Under the pieces are notes generated by a model. It saw only the letters and a program-made list of their open reading frames with translations. It was not told where the DNA came from and made no database searches. Positions 11,601-23,600 of a DNA stretch of 64,000 nucleotides are shown here, piece by piece; positions within the stretch are counted from its first letter, which is position 1; every line of letters begins with the position of its first letter. Origin of the DNA: Onchidella celtica. Taxonomy: Eukaryota > Mollusca > Gastropoda > Systellommatophora > Onchidiidae. The DNA lies in NCBI GenBank assembly GCA_963931925.1, contig OZ007569.1:21093982-21157981 (forward strand), written 5' to 3'. The translations under genes and the position numbers were made by a program.

Positions 11601-14600
11601 GACAGTAGCAGGCTGTATTGTGTACTGTCATACAATAGCAGAAAACTCTGGCCTGACATGAGGTGTATGACAATAGGAAGGTGATATTGAGAGACTGCGG
11701 TGCCAGTGAATTATTAATGTGCTATTAAGACCCTGAGGGGAGAGGCTGAGGCCGAAGTGCCTTTAGGAAGTAACTACCGGGTTGTGGATCCGAAGAAGAG
11801 TGCATGTGAGAATAAGGCCGTTGTACGGCAGTTAATTTCAATAATATAATGTATGTAATTGCGCTATTATCTGTATGATTATGTTTAAATAAATGTGTGA
11901 GTCTGATAGGTTGTTCTGTTAAGTGTTAAACTTGTTTGTTCGTGATTGTTGTCCTGTCATAAATTATTACATCTCCCAGTCTGGGATTTGTGACATTGGG
12001 GGCTCGTCCGTTGTGACTCGTCCATTTTCGTAATATTTAGTTCTAGTTAGTTAGTAGGTATTTTTCAGTGGGCATTTGTTACTTTAGTTTTGTCCACGTA
12101 ATACTTATCTTGTGGTAGGAATTTGTCTTGTCTTTTCTACTCTTTTTTTATTATTAATAGTGCTATACATTTAATGAATATAGAATTAGTTAGGAAGTAG
12201 GTAAATTTCTGAATTGTATTTGAGACAATTGGGTATTGTTATATCTGGTGTGATCTCAGGTCTCTGGTCGTGTCGTTAGTGATCATACCGACAGGTTAGC
12301 CGTTTTCATAATATACACAGTAACCATAAATCTGTGAAATGGCGGAACTCCAACAACTAATGAAGTTGGGTAAGGAACTTGGCCTGGAGGGAGAGGAGCT
12401 ACGCGGCTGGATTAAAGAACAGCAGGCGGATTTGCGCGATGAGCGTGCTAAGGATAGAGAGCGAGAAAAAGAGGCTCAAGAGCGACAGAGAGAAGAGGAA
12501 AGAGAGGCTAAGGCTCAGGAGCAGGAGAGGGAGTTTAAGCAACAGGAAAGAGAGGCTAAGGATAAGGAACAGGAAAGGGAGTTTAAGTTAAAGGAGTTAG
12601 AGGCTCAGCAGCAGGAGAGGGAGTTAAAGTTAAAGGAGATAGAAGCTCAAGAGCGGGAGACAGACGCACGAGTAAGAATCGCGGAATTAGAACTCAAGAA
12701 GAATACGCCAACGGAAACAGTTGAGCGGCAGGTACACAATAAAGGATTAGGTTAGGATTAAGCTCCCTACGTTCGACGACCGGAAGGACGACATAGACGC
12801 CTTCCTTTACAGGTTCGAACTGAACGCACAATTGCAATGGGGGGAAAATAAGGAATTATGGTCCACGTACCTGGCGTCTCTATTGCAGGGGCGAGCGTTA
12901 ACCTACTTTAAAGAGCTACAGCGCGAAGACGTGCAAGATTACGATAAGCTGAAGGCTTTGCTGCTCCGCCGATTTGCGCGTACCGAGGAATATTTCCGGG
13001 AGCAGTTTAGGCGAGCACGTGCGGATACCAGGGAGGACTTTGCTGCCTTCGTCGCGAGATTGACGGAATATTTCGCGAACTGGGTAGACTTGGCGCATGT
13101 TGGCGTGGATTTTACTAAATTAAAAGATCTAATGATCCGTGACCAGCTGTACGCGTCGTGCCATAAAGATCTGGTGGCTTTCCTGAAAGAAAACGAACCC
13201 GCGACGGTGCAGGAGGCGTCTAAGTTGGCGGAAGCATACCGTACGGCACATCCGTCCAAACCAGTGGCGAGGGCGTACGTCCAAGATGCTGGGTACGTCG
13301 CCGTTGTCGAAGGGTCGCTGACAGGACCTAAAGACAGGTCGCGTCAGCGTGGTGCCTATAGTGGGCAAGCCCAGGGGCAGCGTAGGGGCTATCACCAATC
13401 ACCTGCATATGGATCCGGTAAGTTTGACCGAGCAGGAGGGCTAGGTCGCGGTAATGGCCGGGGGCGATTTGTGACCTTTGCCGATGACCGACGGCATAGG
13501 GACTTTGGTTCCGGTCGCGATGGGTCACGGGGACCCAGGCCTAGTGCAGCACAGGGAGCGGAGTGTTGGACTTGCGGACGCGTGGGTCACTTTTCACGCG
13601 AGTGTAGGGCCGCGAAGTGTTGGAACTGCGGAAGAGCAGATCACATCAGCGTGAATTGCCCTGCAGGTAGGATAGCGGCGAGCGTGGACAGTAGCTCCAG
13701 TCCATGTTCCCCTAATAAATTTCATCATGCGGCTGCGTGTGTTACATCGGACAACGGAGGCGGACAGTATTCTAAGTGTCCCAGTTGTGAGAAGTTATTA
13801 TCTTCCGGTGTTTTACCTTGTGGGAGAAAGATCCCCGTTATAAATTCATGTCATACAGGGGGTGGTCTTAGGGTTTATCCGGGGTTTGTTGGGGACGAAC
13901 CGGTCTCGGTTTTACGAGATACAGGATCTACCGTTGTGGGAGTGCATAGGGACTGCATTCGGGATTCACAGCTTACAGGTGAGACTGTCCCGTGCATCCA
14001 ATTTTCGGGGGCCATTGAGAAATTACCCATGGCAAGAATAGTGATAGATACACCTTTCCTTAGCGGGGAAGTCGAAGCAGTCGTTGGTTGTTTTCCAGGC
14101 GCCCAGCTCATCATTGGGAATGTATCACGGGTAGTTTCCCCTTCCGAGGAGAACGTGCAGGCATGGTCTCAATCAAAAGGTATTGACTTTTGTGCCGCGG
14201 TCGAAACACGTCGACAGGTAGCTGATAAGGGTAAAATTAGACCTTTGGCAACGCCAGCGGTCAACCTAGATATCACGCCAGAGCGCTTGGCGAGATTACA
14301 AAGGGAGGATCCATCATTAAACCCATGTTTTGGGGAAGCGCGAACCGAGAAAACGAGGAAATATAAAAACGGGTCATCTTCTTTTTTTGTCCAGGGGGGC
14401 ATTCTGTTCCGTATGTACGTCACAGTGGCTTCCGTTCAAAAGCAGGTCGTCGTGCCACGGTCGTTAATTGCTACAGTATTGCGTCTGGCCCATGATGTTC
14501 CATTAGCGGGTCATATGGGAAGTGCTAGAACCAAGGAGAGAGTTCTGAAAGATTTTTATTGGCCATCGATACATAGAGATGTACGGCTGTATTGTAAGAC

Positions 14601-17600
14601 GTGCAGTGCGTGCCAAAAGACGACGCATAAGGGTCGTACACCCCAGGCTCCTCTTCAAAAGATCCCCACGGTTTCGGAACCGGTTAAAAAGGTTTCGATA
14701 GACCTTGTTGATTTAAGAGAAAGATTATCTTCAGCGCGCACTATAGCAGAAGAAGCTTCTAGTATCGCTTCGAAAAGAGCAAAAGACTATAAAGATAGAG
14801 GTTCCAAATTGAGAATTTTTAAGCCAGGAGACAAGATCCTATTGTTGTTACCTACGGACCATAATAAGTTATTGATGACATGGAAAGGTCCTTATGTTAT
14901 TGAGCGAGTTGTTTCGAAGGTAGATTACGCTATCCACATTGATGGATCAGTAAAGGTTTTCCATGTTGATATGCTGCAGAGGTTTCATGAGAGACCAGAG
15001 TATCTGTATTCTCATACTAGTGTTGAAGGACATACCTAATGTCGTGTCATTCTTTGACGATATAGCATGTCATACGTCGACATGGTCTGATCATATTCAG
15101 ACACTAACAGTAATTTTTAAACGATTACGTCATTTTGGGTTAACTGCTAAACCCGCAAAGATGGATTTGGCATGTCCAGAGATAATATTCTCAGGACATA
15201 TCGTGGGTAGAGGTGTTCAGAGACCTGAAGTAACAAAAATTGACAAATTAGTAGGGTTGCAAATCCCTAAAACAAAGAAACAAGTCAGAAGCTTAGTGGG
15301 AATTTTAAATTATTACAGAAAGTTCATTCCAAATTTTTCCTCCTTGTCATCTTCTCTTACTGACCTTACTAAGAAGGGACAACCCGATAAGGTCCAGTGG
15401 ACGTCTGAGTGTCAGACAGCATTTGATAATTTGGTGACAGCATTATCATCGTCACCCATTCTGATATTACCCGATTTTCGATCTAATTTTATCCTCAGAA
15501 CGGATGCGTTGGACTCTGGTGTCGGCGCTTGTCTTCTACAGGAGAAGAACGAATGTCTCCATCCTGTATGTTATGTCAGTAGGAAGTTATTGCAGAGAGA
15601 AAGAAAATATTCGGTGATAGAGCGGGAGTGCCTTGCCATTGTGTGGTCCGTCCAGAAATTAGGACGTTATCTCATGGGACGAGAATTTTGTATCCAGACA
15701 GACCACAAGCCACTAACGTTTTTGTCGAAGAATCGTTCGTCCAGCCCACGCTTGTCTAGATGGGCATTGGCCTTGCAGCCGTATACCTTCGTTATTCAAC
15801 CAATTCCAGGAACCAGCAATCATATCGCCGACTACCTTAGTCGAGCCTAGGGGAAGAGTTCAGGAGCTTATACATCGGAGGACAGGAACATTGACAGGAT
15901 CTGTGTGAATGAGTCGACTTTAAAATATTGACATTATAAATATGATAGGAAGAATGGTTGATAGGTTGATTGGTTTTTGATTCTGTATTAGGTATTGTTT
16001 AGTTAGCTATTGATGATGTGATACATATATGCATAATGCAGGGCATATTGATCCCCATGTTTTCCCCTGATTCCGGTATTTTATGTGCTAGGGGCATTGG
16101 TAGGTCATTTTTATGTAAGTGTTGCTCACGCTCACTCGTTGACAGTCATCTTGATGCGATTTGAAATTAATTGCATTAATTTTTTTGGGGTGGGGGATGA
16201 TGTCACGAGTGGAGTGAGCGATAGTTAATAATTACGGGGGGAAAGGAGGAGAGTAAAATTAACGCACGTAGACAAGTAAGTTAAGCGTGCATGTTGTGAG
16301 TGGTGGGGGGGTCTGAATGAGGCGAAAGCGCTGTATTAATATCACTGCAAGTTAGAAGGTCCTACTGAACGGACGCTAATGAGAGCCCAGCGGGCGAACA
16401 TAAGGGGAGCAGTCAGAAGACGGATGAGTGTTTTTCCAGTGATGACTGGTAGGTAGAACGTTGATTGATGTATTATATTATATTCGTCTATTACCATGAT
16501 GTAAATAAGTATATGTGAGGAATGTGGAAGTCCTTGATATTGGATATAGCAATGTGCGCCATGAGCGATAGATGAAAGTGAGTTCATGGATTTGTAGCAC
16601 GAGTGAGTATTGTGTACTCCGATGGAGGTGTGTTACCGTAAGATGTTTGGTGAGTGAAAGGTGAACTATTGTGTGTACGCTTCATGGGTTGTAAGGAGAG
16701 GTGGAGTGAATAGAAATGGTAGGGTATTATACCAATGTAATGTTATTCTTGTAGGTATCGGGGACGGGCTAAAGAGCCGCCTCGGTGAGCACAGGGGATA
16801 GGCCAGCATAGGGCCGGAGGCCACACATAGGCCAGAAGTGAGGCTGTCGGTGCAGGACAGTAGAGGCACATAAAGTCGTGGCAGTCAGGCCACGGACAGG
16901 GACGTAGATATGAGCGTGAATGTGATAATGTACTATTGCCATGTTGATGGGCTATTGAAATGATAATGTACTACTGCCATGTTGATGGGCAATTGAAATG
17001 ATAATGTGTTATTGCCCTGCTGAGGTGCTAGTGGAATGCTAAGGTGTATGACAATAGGAAGGTGATATTGAGAGACTGCGGTGCCAGTGAATTATTAATG
17101 TGCTATTAAGACCCTGAGGGGAGAGGCTGAGGCCGAAGTGCCTTTAGGAAGTAACTACCGGGTTGTGGATCCGAGGAAGAGTGCATGTGAGAACAAGGCC
17201 GTTGTACGGCAGTTAATTTCAATAATATAATGTATGTAATTGCGCTATTATCTGTATGATTATGTTTAAATAAATGTGTGAGTCTGATGGGTTGTTCTGT
17301 TAAGTGTTAAACTTGTTTGTTCGTGATTGTTGTCCTGTCATAAATTATTACATCTCCCAGTCTGGGATTTGTGACATGTAGCACCTTACATTCTAGCTAA
17401 GCTATTGCTGAACAGTGTACACAGCTCAGTACTTCCTCTATTCAGCTTTGTAATTAGACTAATTATACTATTGTTCCCATGGAGCTATTAATAACACTGG
17501 AGTCCGTACAGCTGATTTCATGCGTGCGCATTAGAAGGCAACAGTCGCCATCTTGTATAGGGCAAGCACGGACTGCGCCTCAGCGTTTACATATCCGTTG

Positions 17601-20600
17601 CACTACAACGTCTGCTTTCTACCTTCCCTTTTCTTTTCCTCTGCTAACTCCTTCTTTCTTTTCCTCTGCTCCTGTACCTTCTGTTTCTTCTCTACCTTCT
17701 TTCTTTCCTGCTTTAAAAGGAGGGAGAACTGTTCTCATTCAATTTAAGTCAATGAATTTACTATAGAACTAGACCTAAATAGCCTATGTACCGGGGTATT
17801 TGGATTTTACCACAATATTATTCTTTGTTTCTCATTAAATTCTGTTGCTTACTATTAGCTGGTGTGCACTGGCTCTTTTGAACTCTTGTTTTGAATACAT
17901 CATGTAATCATATTAATAATAAATAATAATGGTGCTAGTGATCCCAGTTGATGCACATACAACACTGATGTCACAATGCAATTACCAGTGACCGCACCTC
18001 AAGCAAGGTGTCAGATGAATGCATGTCGGTGCAGTCAGTGCCATATGTGCATAATCACACTCATAATACCCAGAAAACATTTTTTTAATGAAAATCCACC
18101 CGAAGCAGAATGTCCAGAGGACTCCCGTGAGCTTCCACCAGGCCATTAAATGGAGAAATCTGTAGGGTCACATAAGATAAGATAAGATAAGATAAATTTT
18201 ATTCGTCCTTGTACAAGGAAACATGTTTACCTTTGAACTGAAGATGGAGGTTGTGCAAACACAAAACTTGGGAAAGTTATCCAAGGCAAAATACAAGCTT
18301 AAACAGCAGTCATATGCTATGTGATGTTGTGATCTCTTGATAAGAACGTCACGAAACGTGGATTAGTCACAAAAACACTGGTAAATGAAACTGTATGGAA
18401 AACCAAATATTGACCGCATAAACGTGCTGACTGCACCTAGTGCACTGACTATAGATCTAGAACTAGTTTCACTAGGTGAGAGATTGACCTGTAGCCGTAG
18501 GAATTTATACATTTTTGTTTGGAAAAGCTCTGGAATGCACAATTCAGCTGTGCTCAAACCTCTGGCTAAGGCTCTTCTGATTTTTAGATATATATACTTG
18601 ACTGAGTGGGTACAACCAAGCTTGTAGGTTAAGATGTTCTTCTTCTTGGCTATCCAGATCATTTCCTACATCTTGGCCTATGATTTACATATATTATTAT
18701 AATTATGCCTCTCTCTCTCTTTCTCTCTCTCTCTCTCACACACGGACACACACACACCAGCTCCTGGTTCTTAAGGGTCTATGGCAAAACCAACTTTCCA
18801 TCAGTTCTTTAGCATGTTTTTTTTTGTGTGTATTTTTAATTGTTATGAGTACACCCCCTCATTGTCGGTTATCTGAGAGAAACTGACTTGTAAAGTTTCC
18901 TCTGTCCACATGCTGATTTTTTTTATTTTTAACATGACTCATCATGAGCTAAAATAACAACATGCGGTAAAAAGAGTACTACATAGTTCTCTTCCCTTTT
19001 ACTTCTAAACGATTGACCAATTAATAAAAATAACATAATATAAAAACAGCATAAATCATAAATTTATATTTATTATCAAACACTTTAAACGAAAATAATA
19101 CAAGTATATGATAATCCGTAAATAACATAAATGTTATTATTTCTGTTTGTTATCTTTTAATTTTGATCACCACCGTGAAAAGAGAGAAAAAACAGCCCTG
19201 ACTAGGCCTTATCTATTACATACAATACTGTACTGGGCGGGCCTTGCGCTGCCGTACCTTGCCCTACTTTTTCCACCATTTTGGGGTTTCAATAGTGCGC
19301 GGCAAGCGAAGAGGGCTGTGCGGACTCCAGTGTTATTAGTACCTCCATGATTGTTCCCTAACTGCCTGTTTGCCTGATGTTTGCAAATCTCTGAAAGCTA
19401 CAGATACCCAGACTATGTGATCTTCTTCTTTTATAGTTGGTTCGTCTATAACTATAAGACGATTCCCCAACTGCACTATAGTATATGCGACTCAACGTCG
19501 CTCCTCTGAGGCTAAAAACAGGGTAAAATCTTACATAGATGTTAAGACCATTAAAAAATATATTAGTTGTATAAAGTCTTTTGTATATATAACTCTGGTA
19601 TAAATATCTCTTGGTTTCCAGCTTGTACACAGACATACAACCCGCACTTTAGTTACAATGGTAGCTGCAACGGATAATAATGTTCTTAAATTCATTGTCG
19701 AAAGTCGTTGCAGACGATAGTGTTTGGACTTCTGCCGGGAGGTTGTTCCACATCCTGATGACATTAGGGTAAAAAGAATAAAGATGGCTGTTAACCCGTG
19801 AGCTTGGGATGTTATATTTTATATTATTCCTTCTGTTGCCTCTGGTATTAATGGTGAGGTGGTTCAGTGGGATATGGATATTTCCTTCCCTGCCTTTATA
19901 AAATATTTTTACTTTGTTTTTTGCTCTCCTCTCTTCTAATGGTGTCCACTCGAGGTCTCTCATCATTTTATTTACACTACTACTTCTAGTATAGTCATTT
20001 GTCACAAAGCGGGCAGCTCTCCTCTGGACCCTTTCCAGTTGGTCTATGTTTATTCGACAGTGGGGGTCCCAGACACTGCAGCCATACTCTAGGGAGGGCC
20101 TCACAAAGGTGTTATAGCATTTTTCTTTTACTTTCCTATCGCAGTTAGAGATGTTCCTTTTTAGAAATGCTAGTATACCGTTTGCTTTGTTACATGTGTT
20201 ATTAATGTGTTGGTTCCATGTAAGTTTTCTGTCCAATGTAACTCCCAAATATTTAGCCTCATGTGTTTCGCTCAATTTTTCGTCGTGTATAAAGTAGTCT
20301 GAGGTGATGTTGTGTTTTTTATTTGAAATTCTCAGGACTTGGCATTTATTGGGGTGGAATTCCATACGCCAGTCCCTCTCCCATTTTTGTAGACTGTCTA
20401 GATCTTTCTGTAAAATTTCCGTATCTTCTTTTGAGTTTATTGTTCTATAGAGGAGGCTATCATCAGCAAACAGTCGTAATTTAGTGCCTGGAGAGATCTT
20501 ACTTGGCATATCGTTAATATAAACTAGGAATAGTAAGGGGCCCATTACAGTACCCTGGGGTACTCCCGAGAGAACAGCTGCAGGATTGGATGACTTTCCA

Positions 20601-23600
20601 TCAACGACGACTATCTGTGTTCTATTTTCTAAGAAAGACTTAATCCACTTCAAAGTACTGTTTCTAACTCCATAATGGTTTAGTTTAGTCAAGAGACTAG
20701 CATGGTGCACTTTATCGAAGGCTTTACTGAAATCTAATAAGATGGTATCAGTCTGCCTGTTGTTATTCAAGTTATTAACAAAATCATTGCAAGTTGTGAC
20801 CAGCTGGGACTCACACGACCTGTGTTTTCTAAAACCATGCTGTACATGTGTTAAAACTGAGTGTTTCTCGAGATGCTTCATGATGCTGGTATGCAAGATA
20901 TGCTCTAAAAGTTTACAAGATATTGATGTCAGGGAGACTGGTCTATAATTTTCAGGACTAGCTCTATTTCCTTTCTTAAAAATGGGTACTACATTCGCTT
21001 TTTTCCAGTCTTCCGGTATTTTTCCTTGTTCAATTGAAGCTCTAAATAACAAAGTGTAAACAGGGGCAATTTCCTTGGCACAGAGTTTCAGTAATTTGGC
21101 GGGAATTCCATCAGGCCCTGTAGCTTTATTTTCGTTAAGGTTTTCCAAAAGTTTCAGTACTCCATTTTCTGTGACAAATATTTCATCCATATCCGGCAGT
21201 TTGGCATCACTCAGCTCTCCCGAGAAGACTCCCCCTGGGTCGGAAAAGACCTTACAAAATTGAGTATTTAAGATATTGGCTCTTTTTTGGGCATCTTGCT
21301 GTGGGTGCCCTCTCTCATCGTTCAGTGCGGCTACTCCTAAGTTTTCTTTATTTTTACTTTTCACATATCTCCAAAGTTTTTTACTGTTATCAGATGAATC
21401 ACTTATCATCTCATGGATATAATTATTATGAGCTTTCCGGCATTCTTTCTGTGTCAATCTTTTAATTTCTAGATATTTGTTTTTCACTAGTTCGGAGTTG
21501 CACTGTTTCATTTTTTTGAACCATTTATATTTTTTCCGAACTAATCTTTTCATTAAAGTATTTATCCAGGGTTGGTGAATTTTTGTGGATGACATTTTTG
21601 TTGGGACATTTTCCATGATCATGTTCAAATTTAACTTGATACAGTCCCAGGGTTTGTTTACGTCAGTTTTTGAAGAGTGGTATTTCATGAAAAAAGTGCC
21701 AAAAGTTGCTGCCTCCCTTTTCAAATTATTTTCGTCTGTCTGATTCCATAGGTAAATCTGTCGCCTAATAGGTCTTTTCTTAAAGGGTTTCAGTTCTGAA
21801 TCAATCTGGACTATGTCATGGTCCCCTAGTCCAGGAAGAATTTTGATCTCTCTTGTAAGGTTAGGGAAATTAGTAAAGAATAGGTCTAACAGTGCATCTC
21901 CTCGAGTGGTCTCTTTTACTGCTTGCTCTAGGCCTATATCCGCAGCACTGTCTAAAAATAGGTCATTTATTTCTCTTAAGTTTTGGCAACTCTTCACATT
22001 TCCTTCTTCCCAGTTTATATCAGGTAAATTGAAATCTCCTCCTATCCAGATGGTAGCCTTTTTGTTCTTTTGGTAGGCACTGAGAAGTTCATTACAAATG
22101 TTCTTACTAGTTTCCAAGTCACTACCAGGAGGTCGATAGACTGCACCCACAACAAGAGGAGGTTTACCCTGCACTCTAATCTTACAGAGAACAGTTTCTC
22201 CTGCTTCCTCACTAGGTATTTTTTCACTAACTAAGTTCTTCTTCACTGCTATCAAGACCCCACCTCCCCTTCTCTTCTTCCTATCATTTCTGTAGATTTC
22301 ATAATCATCATTAATTGAAATTTCACTGGTTTTTATATTTTCGTTTAGCCATGTTTCTGTTCCGATGATTACGTCAGGTTTAGTTTCGTTCAAAAATGAG
22401 CTCAGTTCTTCTGTCTTGTGCCAAATGCTTTGAAAATTTATAACCTGGGTTCTGAACGTGGTTTTCTCTTTGGCTGGCTCTTTTTTCTTGGATTTGGGGT
22501 GTGGAGTTGACGAATATTTTGGTTCAAAGATTGGTATTTCTGTGTTACTTTTATTAGTATCTAAATGTTGTAAGATATCAAAAACTATTGTGGGATCTTG
22601 ATCTACTACAGTCTAAGTTTAATTGAAAATCAGTGAATAAGCTGGAACTAAAATTTGGCATGCCACACTGGATACATTCCCATGCGGCACTGCTATTGCC
22701 CAGTGTTTCATACATTACTGAGTTTATTCCCATACAGTCGATGTGGTACCAGCGGTCACAACTATCACATGCGATGGCCCTCGTTTTCCAGGTACATTTT
22801 TTAAGGCAAACGGGGCAAGGGGGGAATCTAGTCTGGGGTCCAGGGTTGAGCTCCACGTCACCCGATAATGACAGTAGTAAGAACAATACCAGAGAGATGT
22901 TCATTGTATTTGAAGAACTATTTAGCCTAAATTTCGGACTGGTTCTAGATCTATATCCACTTTTCTGTCCGAGGACAGACTAGGTGTTTATTAATGAGGT
23001 CCTGGATTTAGGCGAGTTGACAACACTAAATTTCCAGTTGTTATAATTAGCCTCATGTTTAGATCTAGATCTAATATCCCATCTACATCCAAGTGAATAC
23101 AGTTCTGGTCTAGATCTATATACTAAAACGGTGAACAATAAACTTATCGACATTAAGAGGAGAGATCTCACTATCTCACTCTTGATAATGGCACAAGACG
23201 TGGACTTCCCACCGGCACAAGCGGTCGCCATATTGGAACTTTTCAGTCCACCCTTACCTTCCAGTTATAATCACAATCTGGGACCAAGAGATTAAAAATT
23301 TAGTCAAATTATAATTCCCATTCACTTCCAATTCATATAAAAGTACAGTGAAAACACTGTTGGTATGATATACGTATTAAAAATTGGTAAATTCATCAAA
23401 AGGGGGGTGTAAATTTGGAGCTCTCAGAAAAAGCGTCGTCTCCTCGACCGGAAGTGATTGCCCACTTGCAACTCAAAAACCCTAGGCAAAGCACAGCAGA
23501 CTCATTTTCTTTCTGGCAGCAATAGCATTGAACACAGAGGCACTAACTATTGGTTTTTCCAAGATCTTCGCACAAATGCAAGCTAATTATTTAACATGAG

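Larger units (their letters stand above)
6853..17376 (+). mobile_element. Gmr1-like Ty3/Gypsy LTR retrotransposon (internally deleted, 5' LTR split by a LINE)
   Basis: The element is bounded by TGTCAC...GTGACA and flanked by the 5 bp target duplication TGTAG (6848-6852 and 17377-17381). Both LTRs are 1176 bp once the LINE at 7709-11660 and one copy of its duplication are removed. By eye they differ at only about five positions, implying recent insertion. The internal region (11996-16200) has a tRNA-Pro-type primer binding site, gag with two CCHC knuckles, protease DTGS, the integrase HHCC and C-terminal modules, then the RT catalytic end, RNase H and a polypurine tract. IN upstream of RT is the order of Gmr1-type Gypsy elements, not the standard Gypsy order. 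The integrase catalytic core and most of RT are absent, so this copy cannot be autonomous. It is antisense to DPH6. Confidence 0.85.
17471..19365. mobile_element. Inverted-repeat-bounded element of unknown family
   Basis: TAATAACACTGGAGTCCG at about 17488 recurs inverted at about 19319-19336. Similarity extends outward (catggag-ta) and, more weakly, about 100 bp inward (gcgca, AGGGCAAG-ACGG). This suggests long, decayed terminal inverted repeats around 1.9 kb. No transposase is visible. The interior is AT-rich with a CT/CA microsatellite and (GATAA)n. Termini and target duplication are not resolved. Confidence 0.4.
19370..23240 (-). mobile_element. CR1-like LINE with 2A/PHD first ORF
   Basis: This near full-length non-LTR retrotransposon lies on the minus strand, the same sense as DPH6. 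From 5' to 3' it has a leader (about 23240-22905), a 2A/PHD ORF (22904-22578), an endonuclease/RT ORF (22612-19649, overlapping frame) and a 3' UTR of about 280 bp. The ends are estimates; I did not find a target duplication. The RT tail (RVQRRAARFV, WTPLEERR) is typical of CR1/jockey-group elements. Confidence 0.75.

Noticed and set aside
22980-23231. 83-codon minus-strand ORF upstream of the 2A/PHD ORF
   Set aside because: It falls in the leader of the LINE, has no domain and is separated by stops from ORF1.
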